A DNA stretch of 64,000 nt from Diplolepis rosae (lineage: Eukaryota; Arthropoda; Insecta; Hymenoptera; Diplolepididae). Shown here one piece after another: positions 10,431 to 20,949 of this stretch (the first letter of the stretch is position 1; every line of letters begins with the position of its first letter). The notes below the pieces were generated by a model. The model ran no database searches, was not told the DNA's origin, and saw nothing but the letters and a program-made list of their open reading frames with translations. The position numbers and the translations under genes were made by a program. Where the stretch lies: contig JAPYXD010000391.1 of the NCBI GenBank assembly GCA_030998225.1, positions 1,364,001-1,428,000 of the forward strand, given 5' to 3'.

Positions 10431-12135
10431 GCTTTTAATAATGTAGTGCTCTGCTGATTGGTGGGAAATAATGATAAATTAATTATTTTTAATTACAGTG
10501 GAAATCGCGTTTTGTGTGGAATTTTTTCATTAAAAATGGAAATTCATTTAAGAAAAGATGAAAGAACATCTTTTAAGAACTCAAATATGTTTTCAGAAAG
10601 ACTTTTTTGAGATAAAGGCCAAGTCTTTTGAAGTTGCCCATTCAATTTCTAATTGGGTTTAATAATTTTAGAGTCCTGGTTATAAAATCAACAAATGTTT
10701 TCTTAAAATTACGTGTTTAAAGATCATTCTTCTATTATAGTGTATATATTTCTCAGAATAAAATATATATTAATTAGACATTGATTATTATTCTTTTCTT
10801 GATTTTTACTATATAAAAATTTACTATTTTGAAATAAATTTGACGAAATGCATAAAATAAATGGAATTGGTTTGAGAATTAAAACTGAAAAATATATTTA
10901 ATCCTATTCAAATAAAGAATATGTTTGGATAAAAAGAAAATAATTAATCAAATGAAAATAAAATAATTAATTTAATAAAAAGAAGTGAGTTTAAAAGTAT
11001 TAAAGAATACCTGGGCTCGAATCCCAGCGCAGTCGAAAGCGTCATTTTTTCCACAGAAAGACTTTCAAATTCTTTAAATATTGATAATGCAGTACACTAC
11101 TGATTGGTGTGCAATAATGCAAAAGTAATTGTTCTCAATGACAGTGGAAGTCACCTTTTTTTGCGAAATTTTTTTATTAAAAATGGGATCAAATAAAGAA
11201 AAAGAGCAAAGAAAATATTTTAAAACTCAGATATGATTTCAAAAAGGCTTTTTTGAGATCAACGCCAAGCCTTTCGAAGTTGCCCATTCAATCCCTACAT
11301 AAGCTTAATAATTTTAGAGTCAATATTATAAAATCAACATATTTTTCGTTAAAATTACGTATATAAAGATCATTATCCTATAATTATGTATATCTTTCTC
11401 AGAATCAAATATATATTAATTTCATATTGATTATTATTCTAATCCTGATTTACACTATTTTAAAATTTACTATTTTGAAATAAATTTGACAAAATTAACT
11501 GAATAAATATGATAAATTTTAGAATTAAAATTGAAAAATGTATTCAATCCAATTCAAATAAAGAATAGGTTTGGATAAAAAGAAAATAATTAATTAAATG
11601 AAAATAAAATAATTAATTTAATAAAAAGGAGGGAGTTCAAAATTATCAAAGAATATTGATAATGTAGTGCGCTGCTAATTGGTGAGAAATAATTCAAAAT
11701 TAATTGTTTCCAATAACAATGGAAGTCACGTTTTTTGTGAAAATTTTCCATTAGAAATGGGGTCAAATTAAAAAAAAGATCAAAGAACAACGTTCAAGAA
11801 CTTGAAATATGTTTTCAGAAAGGCTTTATGTTAGGATAAACGCCAAGTATTTCGAAGTTGCCCATTCAATTTCCAATTGGGCCTCATCATGTTAGAGTCA
11901 AGATTATAAAACCAATAAATGCTTCATTAAAATAACGTATATAAAGATCATTATTCTATGATAATGTATATCTTTCTCAGAATCAAATATATATTAATTT
12001 CATATTGATTATTATTCTTTTCTTTATTTACACTATTTGAAAAATTACCATTTTTGGAATAAATTTGACCGAATGAAATAAAGAAATAAAATTAATTCAA
12101 GAATTTAATTAGAGAAATATATTAAATCCAATTCA
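10430..12135 (+). repeat. Family P tandem array (unit about 577 bp)
   Basis: The start word 'gttgccca' lies at 10633, 11279 and 11857. The second interval is 578 bp. The first is 646 bp because a truncated SINE of about 70 bp (11009-11079) sits inside it. Each unit runs: 'ataatgtagtgcgctgctgattggtg', 'caatgacagtggaa', 'aaatgggatcaaata', 'gaagttgcccattcaat', 'ctcagaatcaaatatatatt', 'ttcaaataaagaa', 'aaaagaaaataattaattaaatga'. No coding capacity. A partial unit continues at 12569-12648 and 12869-12960 around a MITE. Confidence 0.8.
11009..11079 (+). mobile_element. 5'-truncated tRNA-derived SINE
   Basis: Begins in the TΨC arm (CTGGG-CTCGAAT-CCCAG) and continues with the common SINE tail 'gcagtcgaaagcgtcattttttccacagaaagactttcaaattcttt'. 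Sister family P units lack it: they read 'caaagaatattgataatg' where this one is interrupted, which gives the insertion point between 'aaagaat' and 'attgataatg'. The missing 5' half is typical of retroposon truncation. Confidence 0.75.
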
Positions 12136-12155
12136 AATAATGAATAGGTTTATCC

Positions 12156-12568
12156 GTTCCGTTATCACGTAGAGTGATACACTCTTCTAATGATCAACAT
12201 AATCGACTGAAATGATTTGGAAAAATTGATTAAATAGTTCACGGTACATCCGTTGCCGAATTGGCGTTAACAAGATTATGTGAGAAAAGTTGTGGAACCT
12301 CCGTAGCTCAGATGACAGAGCATTCGACCGGCAATCAAAAGGACCTGGGCTCGATACCCAGCGGAGTGGAAGCGTTCCTTTTTTCACAGAAAATTTCTTC
12401 AATTTATATTGAAAAATTCCATCTAGTTTTAAATAACGTTCAAAATTAATTCTAAATCATAGGTTGATAAGGTCGATATAGTAGAGTTCCGTTATCACGT
12501 AGAGTGATACACTCTTCTAATGATCGACATATTCAACTGAAATGATTTGGAAAACTTGATTAAATAGT
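12156..12568. repeat. 83-bp direct repeats flanking a SINE
   Basis: 12156-12238 and 12486-12568 are direct copies differing at only a handful of positions (start gttccgttatcacgtagagt, end gattaaatagt). The interval is 330 bp. Between them lie the SINE at 12296-12425 and some extra DNA. Each copy begins with a small hairpin, TATCAC-gtaga-GTGATA. The copies are too long for an ordinary target-site duplication; tandem duplication followed by insertion, or an insertion with a very long duplication, are both possible. Confidence 0.75.
12296..12425 (+). mobile_element. tRNA-derived SINE (diverged full head)
   Basis: The tRNA-like head occupies 12298-12370: A-box-like 'tagctcagatgacagagc', anticodon-arm region 'cgaccggcaatc', B-box-like 'gggctcgatacccag', and an acceptor-like CTCCG/CGGAG pairing. 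It is followed by 'gaagcgttccttttttcacagaaaatttcttc', the same tail type as the other copies. The head has indels relative to the 30997 copy, so it is a relative rather than a functional tRNA gene. Confidence 0.7.
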
Positions 12569-12648
12569 GAATTTAAAATTATCAAAGAATATGAAAAATG
12601 TAGTGTATTTTGAACAAGTGTGAAATAATGCATAAGAAATTACTTTTA

Positions 12649-12866
12649 CAGTCGGGACTCGTTTATCGGGACGTGATAGGGGCTCCCACCTAATGGGGCT
12701 CATTTGAGGGGAAGCGTTTGATTGGTCCGCCGAGTCAACCGCGGTCATCGCTATGTCATCGCAATTAGTTGACGCGTCGCATGACTTTTCAATAATGGGG
12801 GTAAGGGGAACGATCGAGCGTCTCAAAAGACGAGTCTCTAATGTCCCGATAAACGAGTCCCGACTG
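12649..12866. mobile_element. Pogo/Tigger-like MITE with TA target duplication
   Basis: 218-bp element much richer in G+C than its surroundings. The ends are CAGTCGGGACTCGTTTATCG and its exact complement, and the terminal inverted repeats extend to about 24 bp. TA flanks both ends (12647-12648 and 12867-12868). The family P sister unit at 10481-10500 is the empty site: it reads 'ttttTAattacagtgg' with a single TA. CAGT ends with a following CTCG are characteristic of the pogo/Tigger group (family knowledge). No transposase. The minus-strand frame 12922-12560 is incidental. Confidence 0.9.
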
Positions 12867-12960
12867 TAATTACAGTGGAAATCACGTTTTTTAGGAAAAT
12901 TTTCCATTAGGACCGAGGTCAAATAAAAAAATTGATCACAGGACCATTTTTAAGAATCCT

Positions 12961-13470
12961 TTAATTCAATCATTTGCATTTTATGCAAATAGAAAAATTA
13001 AAATTTAATTATGCAGTTTGATGGAAAAGAGTGACTCAAAATTCACCGGGAAAATAAAAATGTTAAACCTTATTTATAATCTTAAATTAAAATAGGTTTA
13101 ATTTATTATAAAGTGGTTTTCCATTACTACGGCACTGTCAAATTTGTCACATATAGATTTCAGCTTAGTATTTCTCAGTATACTGATATTAGCTTCAGTG
13201 AATTACATAAGTTATAAATATGAAGTTAAGGTACATCTATAGTAACAATAATTTTTATAAAAATATGTAATCAATAATTTTGACTTCTTTGTGTTGTAAA
13301 AATGATTTCGATAACTGTTCGTTATGAATTATTTGTGACTTCTGTATTTAAAAATAACAATCGTGACATGTACTTTGAAGTTATAAGACAATTTGACAAA
13401 AATTACAGGTATTTAGTTTTACTTTTATACTTATTTTTATAGAATGTTTAACAACAAAGATATAATTCTG
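12961..13470. other. No gene recognised
   Basis: AT-rich DNA upstream of the hammerhead-like motif at 13473. It could include the body of a degraded retroelement, but no reverse transcriptase frame is visible. Confidence 0.3.
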
Positions 13471-13472
13471 TA

Positions 13473-13512
13473 AATCTGAAGAGGATGACATATGGTTCAT
13501 CGAAACGTCATT
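13473..13512 (+). ncRNA. Hammerhead ribozyme-like motif (minimal type), copy 2
   Basis: In order: stem I 5' strand AAT (13473-13475); core CTGAAGA (13476-13482; position 7 of the CUGANGA core is variable in hammerheads); one unpaired G; stem II GATGA/TCATC (13484-13488 with 13497-13501) with an 8-nt loop; GAAA (13502-13505); C; then G-T-C (13507-13509), where AC/GT gives a two-pair stem III and C is the predicted cleavage-site base; stem I 3' strand ATT (13510-13512). The architecture matches the motif at 60456-60497. Such minimal hammerheads are known from Penelope-like elements and retrozymes. The extra G next to stem II and the very short stems make activity uncertain. Confidence 0.5.
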
Positions 13513-14380
13513 AAAGAATTTTTAACATCTGATTGTCCGAGGTTGGTCATTTTCCTGCTTTTAAAATGAAGAAAATTAATCGGACGTAAAATATCATATA
13601 ATGGTAAACCTTATTATTCCGAAGAATCTCGTAATTGTTGCAAATTTACGGCCTCAGTTCTCACATTTAAAAAAAAAAAATAATACTGCAGTTAGTTTGA
13701 CAAAGCTTTGTAATTACATCTTTAAAATGCCAAGTACGCCGTGAAAAATAATGGCTCTTAGAATTCTCCTATATTGAGTTTAGGAACTTAAATTCATACG
13801 TCACTGAGTTCACAGGGACAAAATCTGAAAAGAACGAGTTTTACTCAAAGAAGCAAAAAACTCGACAGTTAAAACTGCATAATAATTGTAAATTTTCTAA
13901 GATTTACATATTTTAGCTAATAATGTTTTATTTAGTTTCTAAAATACGAGTTTCAATGTTTTTTCAAGAATAACATCTTTATTTGCATAGATTTGAGAGG
14001 TCTAGACGTGGGTTCTCATGCTTCGAGTGGTTTTTAGTTTTACAGTCACCTCAAACATTGAACTATTGAATACGTTTTTACAAGTTCTTGAAAAAGAGGA
14101 GTTTAGGCGACGAGATATAAAAGTCAAACAAAAGAATTGCGGTGGTTGAGACTTGATACGGTGCAGTGATTTTTCGGTTTTATTGTCGCATTCTTAAACT
14201 TTCTATCACGTTTCTCAGCTCGACAATTTACCATTAAAGACCTTTTTGAACAATTCAATTTACCGTACATGCAATTTTATGACGCTTTAATGACTTTTCA
14301 ACTTCAAGTTTAAAACTTGGGTTGTTCTCAGTTTTGAAATTACCTTAAAATAAACACTGAATCAAATGTTTTTAGTTTTC
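13513..14380. other. No gene recognised
   Basis: AT-rich, no long frame. It may contain the downstream part of the element carrying the hammerhead motif; nothing in it is recognisable. Confidence 0.3.
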
Positions 14381-14760
14381 AGCGAATCCGTAAAACATTT
14401 TAAATCCCGTTTTATGCAAATTAGTTGAGAATCTATCAAAAATTCCAAACTAATCCGAAAAATATTTTGAATTTTTTCTTATGCAAATCGATTAAAAATT
14501 ATTTATACTCAATCCGAGTGAATTGGAATAAATCCGGACCAAGTTTTTAATCAAAATTAATCAGAGATCATATTGATCTAAATTGAATTTTCAATCCGAA
14601 TCATTCTTATTTTTGGATTGATTCAACCGATTTGGATCAATAGAGTTTCCAAACGTTTTTGGAATTGTTTCGGAAGGATCGGGAAACAAATTTTAGAATG
14701 GCTCGGAATAGCTTTGATTGAATTCCTTTCCGAAACTTTCTCCAGGGAACAAATAACGTC
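14380..14760 (+). repeat. Family N: AATCCGAA/TTCGGATT array, copy 1
   Basis: Iterated words of the type 'aatccga', 'gattgatt' and 'tcggatt', with an end segment 'aattttagaatggctcggaatagc...gattgaattcctttccgaaac...ccagggaac'. The same end recurs at 19606-19640, 22060-22135 and 25350-25415. An old, non-coding, multi-palindromic repeat. Confidence 0.65.
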
Positions 14761-15735
14761 TGTTAGATTTTTTTAATTTCCCAAATTTTCAGTAATTTTG
14801 TGGAGATTGAAATATGGAATTTTATAATTTTGATAAATTCATAAAGATTTATTTTTCGAAGTAATTTCAAAAAATTTGGTTTAGATCTAAAAAGTTTTTT
14901 TATTTTAATGATTCACGATTATTATCGAGTCGGGTAGTTCCTCTGAAGTTCTTTTTCTAAATTATGATTCAAGTCGTTTTTTCAGAGGCTCTTCGGTGAA
15001 AAGTGAATTTTCATCAGGTCATAACTTTGTCATCTGTGTAGTGACAACTTTAACGATAAACTTGTAAACTTTCTACTCAAGTCGGAAACGCTCGTTACCG
15101 TAAAAACCTGCCTTGCCCTGATGATCTCATTACAACAGAATGACCTTCATGACATGGCCGTGACGTAAATTTAAAAAATGAACAATAGTCGATCTCAAAG
15201 AAATGATCTGGAACGTTCGCAATGAAACAACTTCTTCTTCTACCCAAGTACACAAAAATTTTTTAGCTCAGCTTCACATTTCTTGATGAAAAATACGTAT
15301 AAGTTTTAAAGCCCACTAAATACAATTTTTGATAAACATGTGTCATTAGTTTTTTTACTTTTCTTTGGATATATATAAAATGATTCATTTTGATTGTTTT
15401 AATAAGTACTCTTTATTTTTTTTCATCAATCTTCACTTTAATCGGTTTTTTAATAAATCAATTTCAAAGAGATAAAATTATAGATCTCTCTTTTATCGTG
15501 ACGTTACTCAACATTGAAAACGCCCACGAAAATCATCTTATGAAGGTGGAATTAGCAAATTTACACTCGACTCATGAACTTGAATGCCGATTATTTTAGT
15601 ATTACATTTTCTAGGTAGACTAATGAGCCTTGAGACATTACTTTTTAACGATAAAATTTTAGATTACGTGCCATATCTCTATTTCGTTTTTCTTACACGG
15701 AAAAATCCAATTTTAAAATTTTTGCTTGATAAACT
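14761..15735. other. No gene recognised
   Basis: Single-copy-like. The frames at 15390-15599 and 15584-15766 are Ile/Leu/Phe-rich, overlap each other and show no domain. Confidence 0.35.
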
Positions 15736-17470
15736 TCCGGAAAGCACTTACCTCCGATTAATTTGAAACTCACTATACAAATTTAATTTTCAAGGTAGCG
15801 AATGAAAAGATCTATCTTTAATGTCCCACACTTATTTGCCCTGAAATCATTATTTTTCGAGAAAAATAACTTTAAATAGAATCAAAAAGAAAGTCACACG
15901 AAGGGGAGCTTTTTAAATTCAAAACATCCTCTATTAAATGGAATCAAACAAACAGGCACGTGATGGGGAATTTTATGCAATTCAAATTGTCCCCTATTAA
16001 ATGGAGTCGAATAGACAGGAACATGATGGGGAGTTTTTCCAATTCAAATCATCTCCTATTAAAGGAAATTAAACAGAAATGCACACGATAAGGTGTTTTT
16101 CTCAATTCGAGCCATTTACTCTTAAATTGAATCAAACAGAGAGGGACACGATGGGGAATTTTTATTTATTTTAATCGCCCCCTACGAAATGGAATCAAAC
16201 AAACATGCACGCGAAGGGGAGTTTATCTCAATTCAAAACATCCTCTATTACATGGAATCAAACGAACATTCACGTGATGGGGAGTTTTATTCAATTCAAA
16301 TTATGCCCTATTAAAAGGAATGAAATAACCAAACACACGATGGCGAGTTTTTTAAAATTCAAATCATCACCACTGAATGGAATTAAGCAGAAATGAACAC
16401 GATAAGGTGTTTTTCTCAATTCGAGCCATTCTCTCTTGAATTGCTTCAAACAGAGATGAACACGATGGGGAATTTTTATTTATTTTAATCGCCCCCTACG
16501 AAATGGAATCAAACAAACATGCACGCGAAGGGGAGTTTATCTCAATTCAAAGCATCACCTATTAAATGGAATCAAATAGACATGTACGCGATGGGGAGTT
16601 TTCCCAATTCAAATCATCTTCTATTAAAGGGAATCAAATAATCAGTCACACGATGGGGAGTTTTTTTAAATTCAAATCATCACTATTACATGGAAATAAA
16701 CAGAAATGCACACGATAAGGTGTTTTTTTCAATTCGAGCCATTTACTCTTAAATTGAATCAAACAGAGAGGGACACGATGGGGAATTTTTATTTATTTTA
16801 ATCGCCCCCTACGAAATGGAATCAAACAAACATGCACGCGAAGGGGAGTTTATCTCAATCCAAAGCATCCTCTATTAAATGGAATCAAACGAACATGCAC
16901 GTGATGGGGAGTTTTATTTAATTCAAATTATCCCCTATTAAAGGGAATAACACATGTATGTACATGATGGGGATTTTTTTATCAATTCAAAACATTCTCT
17001 ATTAAATGAAATCAAACAAACAGGCACGTGATGGGGAGTTTTTCTCAATTCAAATCATCTCTTTTTAAATGGAATAAAACGCAAATAACCATGATTTTTA
17101 TCGTTTTTTTATGGTTTCACCATGAAAATCGCCTATTCGGCAATTTTCACTATTATATTCGTAATAAGCGCGTCAAAATACCTAAATATGGGGAGTGTTG
17201 ATGGAAATCGGACGGTTCACCTATTCGGAACTACACCCTCAATTGGTTTTAGCAGGTTTTTTGGTTGAAAATCTTATTTTTCTCGAAAAATAATGATTTT
17301 AGGGCTAAAATGTGTGGAACAGTAAAGATAGATCTTTTCATCTGTTACAACTTTTGTCGAAAATATTTCTTCCCTAGATCAATATTAATATAAAATGGAA
17401 AACATGGAAAAATGTTTTTTTTTCTACCTTGAAAATCAAATTCCTAATATTTCTAATATTTTATAGAATT
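15736..17470. mobile_element. Family O foldback element, copy 2 (expanded core)
   Basis: The left arm remnant at 15736-15870 (cctccgattaatttgaaactc, attttcaaggta, gccctgaaat, ttttcgagaaaa) matches 8519-8775, with internal deletions. The right arm is at about 17140-17470 ('attcgtaataagcgcgtcaaaata', 'cgaaaaataatgattttagggc', 'ccttgaaaatcaaattc'). Between them is a minisatellite of about 19 units. Compared with copy 1 the core has grown from 2-3 units to about 19. No coding capacity. Confidence 0.8.
15870..17090 (+). repeat. 62-bp minisatellite with five-unit higher-order repeat
   Basis: About 19 units of the form 'aaatggaatcaaacagacatgcacacgatggggagtttttctcaattcaaatcatcccctatt', varying from 61 to 64 bp. 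A distinctive variant (cacgataaggtg...gagccatt) recurs at 16084, 16398 and 16711, and each time is followed by a 'ggggaatttttatttatttt' variant and a 'catgcacgcgaagggg' variant. This gives a higher-order period of 314 and 313 bp, or five units. The frame 16205-16396 is a by-product. Confidence 0.85.
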
Positions 17471-18950
17471 ATCATTATAAAATAAAATATATATTGCTAT
17501 ACAAAGTTCCTCCTTGTACATATTATATTTTTATATTGAAAATGTAATAATAAAAAAAGAACAAATTTAAATTTAAAAAAGAATATGAAATTATCTTTTA
17601 ACCTTTGTATGCGTATTTTATTTGTGCACATGAAAGTAAAAAAAGAGAACTAGAAGGGTATAATATTATAGGTTATGTTCCAGACATTTAGCTTAAAGTA
17701 TTATTACGGAAATTATTGTATGGAAATCTTACATTTTTTTACTAAAATTGGAATTACTTCACATCAGTGGGAGTTAATAAAGGATTCAAGTATAATATTT
17801 ATTTACGATTTTTACTATTCAATGTATTAAATTCTAAATGAACCTAACCTTAAATTTCAACAGTATATAATTTTAATATATTAACAATAAAACTATTCTT
17901 AGGTTCTTCTTTATACAAATATATTTATATAAGTGAGCGTCTCTTATTTAACTATAAAGGCACTCAAAATATTGGTAAATAATTATTTAAACCATAAATT
18001 ATCAAAATTCCCTTCATATTCTCTTATATTCTTTAAATTCTGTAATATTCTCGGCTATATTAGTTGAACTTGAATTCTCGAGAATTTAAGAACTCCATAT
18101 TAAAATAACGAGGTGATTGCGCTAAAGGTCATCGTGTGTTCATGAATTTTAAAAATTCAATATTGCGAACTGTACTAAGAGTTTCTATATCTCTTGCCAC
18201 AAGTATCAAGATGATGTTTTGTATAGAAAGGCTTGGAAGAGTGGGCGTTCAGGTCACGGCTACAGGGCCGCAGAATCTAAAGATCGTGATCTTAAGATCA
18301 ACTACTCTTGATGTATTCAAAAATAAATATTAGATAAAAATTATGCCAGGCAGGATTTTTCTTAAGAGGTTAGGGTAAATTAAAAGGCCAATGAAAAGGC
18401 TTTTTTTATCAATTTTGGTTAAGACTGGTTTATTTATTTATTAACCGATGTTTTTTCAATCAAATAATACATGTTTTGAGAAGTTACAATAATTGTTTGA
18501 TCGCAAAATATTAAATTATATCCGAGTTATACGCAGTTTTGTCAATGGTCAAAAAAAGGCGTTGTTCGGTTTCTACTTGTATGGGATTCATTAGTACATT
18601 GTAATGGCTACTGCTTGGAAAAAGAGTTTTGAAAATTGTTGATTTTTACAAAATGGCGTATGTGTAAAGTCAAAGTTGATTTTATTTATTTTTATTGCAG
18701 CTCCTGCAGTAGCAATTTTCTGTAGATCGATTTTTTGAAATTTCTAATATGCCCTAACGGTGGGGGGGTTGGATTAGGTGGGCAAATGTTGAGTATTTGT
18801 CGGGATTACTTTTAGTGTATATAGCATCAGAAAGAATTGGAATTTTGTTCTAAAACTTTGAGACCATATTTTTGAGATGCTTTGCTAATAATTTATGCAA
18901 AAAAAAAACAATTGTTTTTTTGAGGTGATTAATATGGTTTTCCCGCTTAA
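17471..18950. other. No gene recognised; AT-rich with one more complex segment
   Basis: 17471-18120 is AT-rich. 18130-18335 is more complex: one plus-strand frame (18136-18333, TTG-type start) and a second overlapping frame ending at 18332 both stay open for more than 45 codons. Neither product is recognised and no splice or start context decides between them. 18335-18950 is again low in information. Confidence 0.3.
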
Positions 18951-18951
18951 G

Positions 18952-19598
18952 GGGATGCGCCACCTTCAATATTTTTATTTTTTGAGTTTAGACCTTCCAT
19001 ATGATTTTTTTTATGATTAGTACCTTTATATAGAAAATTTTTGGGTTTATTTTAAATTCCAGCACCTTTATGTATTTTTAGACTAAAAATTTTGAATTCT
19101 TTCGGCATTTTTATGACATTTTTTGACTTTGAATAACTTTTTTGTTTTCTAACCAATTATCATAATTATTTTTTATTTTGTGCCTTACAATGTGTAGCAA
19201 TTTTTTGGATATGGAAAGCACTCTACTAAAAAAATAAATACAATACTTTTTTTTTATTTTGGGATATTTTTATTCATTTATTTTATCTGTAACTTTTTTT
19301 CAATCATCTTACCTTATTTTAAAATCCCCGAAAAGTTTTCTACACATTTTAAGGAACATATTAAAAGAACAATCATGAAAATTGATAAATAAACAAAAAA
19401 GTTATTCAAAGTAAAAAAATGTCCAAAAAATGCCCAAAAAACTCAAAATTTCAGTTTTAAAAATACACGAAGGTGTCGGAATTAAGAAAAAAAATCCAAA
19501 ATTTTCTATATAAAGGTACTAAACATAAAAAAAATTCTATGGAAGGTCTAAGCTCAAAAAATAAAAATATTAAAGATGTCGGATCCATTTAAGGTACT
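18952..19598. mobile_element. Family I foldback element, copy 1
   Basis: Long inverted arms of about 310 bp: 'gcgccaccttcaatattttt', 'gagtttagaccttccatatg' and 'ccagcacctttatgtattttta' on the left (18955-19080) reappear inverted on the right at 19440-19590 ('aaaaatacacgaaggtg', 'atggaaggtctaagctc', 'aatattaaagatgtcggatcc'). Partial copies are at 22150-22700, 36160-36450, 37470-37668 and 41870-42465. Their outer ends agree on GGGATCCGCCACCTTTAAT. No coding capacity. Confidence 0.8.
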
Positions 19599-19599
19599 G

Positions 19600-19645
19600 T
19601 GGATTGATTTCCAATCCGAAACTGTTGCCAGGGAACTATATGATG
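19600..19645 (+). repeat. Family N end fragment
   Basis: Carries only 'gattgatttccaatccgaaactgttgccagggaac', the terminal segment shared with 14700-14755 and 25370-25410. Confidence 0.55.
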
Positions 19646-19839
19646 TATCAAATATGCATATAATTAGTTTGATTCAATGCCTTTTTTCAATATTTCGAAT
19701 GTTTTCAAGACTCTTTATCAGTCTTTTATTCATCTTATTTATAATAATAAATGCGTATTAAAAGCTTCATCATTTTCAAACTCTCAAGTACTAATATTTT
19801 TGCAACAATTTATATATATAATAATTCTATATCGATATC

Positions 19840-20215
19840 AGTGCTCGGTAGTAACTCGTCAAAAGTAACAAAGTTACTTGAAAAGTTACGTTACTTGTTA
19901 CTTTTTCAGTAACTTCGTTGCTTTTCGATAAAAGTAACTTTAACGTAACTTAGTTACTATGTTTTCGGTAACTTGTAACTTCACTGAGAAAACAGTTTTG
20001 TCAAATCAACAAAAATATTTGGTTAGTATTTAGCTAACAAAAATCTTTTGTTGTGCCAACAAAACATTTTGCTATATCAAACAAATTTTGTTGGTTAAAC
20101 AAAATGTTTTGTTGGGACAACAAAATATTTTGTCAGGATAACAAAAAAAGTTTTGTTGGCTAAATTTTTTTCTCAGTGTTTTTTTTCAGTTATTTTTTCG
20201 TTACTTTTTATTATA
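19840..20215 (+). mobile_element. GTAAC-rich element with hAT-like CAGTG end, interrupted
   Basis: Begins CAGTGCTCGGTAGTAACTCG and continues for about 140 bp with alternating GTAACTT/AAGTTAC words, many of them palindromic. It is interrupted at 19982-20178 by another MITE, after which 'cagttattttttcgttactttt' resumes the same composition. A CAGTG start and GTAAC palindromes occur in non-autonomous hAT elements of animals (family knowledge). The right end is not clear, so the call is tentative. Confidence 0.5.
19982..20178. mobile_element. MITE with CACTGAGAAAA ends
   Basis: 197 bp, from CACTGAGAAAACAG to the complementary TTTTTTCTCAGTG. The inside consists of iterated AACAAAA-nn-TTTTGTTG palindromes. 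It sits within the GTAAC-rich element, so it is the younger insertion. No coding capacity. Confidence 0.75.
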
Positions 20216-20378
20216 TGTATATTTTTCGCCTTAATGCTGTTATAGCTACGAAAAGACTCTAAAAAGAGTTAATATTTTTATTGTTAATTAAAATATTAAT
20301 TAATTTAATATTTTAATCATATATTTTATATATAAACAATCCACTTATTGAAATACATTGCATATTTTTCATTCCATT

Positions 20379-20579
20379 TCTCTATATCTGAATCAGTCCA
20401 ATTTTTACTGATTAAATCAGTAATTTGCCTTTTCACTGATTCGTCTTCGAAAACATATTTTTCACTGTTATATTAGTTACATTTAAATAATTGAATCAGT
20501 GAAAAATATTTTTGACTGTTAAACCATTTGATTTTCACTGAAGTAATTAGTAGATTTTGACTGATTCAGATTTAGAGAG
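20379..20579. mobile_element. Family B MITE, copy 2
   Basis: From 'ctctatatctgaatcagtcc' to 'gactgattcagatttagagag', followed by TA. It has the same iterated CACTGATT/AATCAGTG interior, in the inverse orientation to the copy at 6471. The left end is slightly eroded. Confidence 0.8.
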
Positions 20580-20949
20580 TAGCAGTAATTTTTAGTTGCT
20601 GTTACATATATATTTCATAGTATGTAAAAATGGAAGCATTTTGAAAATTATGGTGCGGGTTGTTAGCACTGTAGGAAAGTGATTGATAAAAAGCAAAAAG
20701 TTATTTTTATCAATGATTGTAGCAAAAACCAATTCACTAAATTGCCATTTGAATATTTATTATTCACTTTTGAGTTTTAGATTCAGAGAGCAACTCTTCG
20801 TAACGGGGTAAAATCTAATTTTACGAAAAAAAGTTCGCTTTGAAATGTAATTAAAAGTGTAACTAAATGAAACTACATTATTATCTGCTTGAGAAACCAT
20901 GAAATCTAGTAACGTCCTAATTAAAAATTGTATAATACTTTTTTTTTTT

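Noticed and set aside
12560..12922. 120-codon minus-strand frame
   Set aside because: It runs across the pogo-like MITE and the family P flank, and the empty-site copy at 10440-10560 shows the frame did not exist before insertion.
15870..17090. Regularly spaced repeats resembling a CRISPR array
   Set aside because: Units are contiguous and similar along their whole 62 bp with no unique spacers, they form a higher-order repeat, and the context is eukaryotic.
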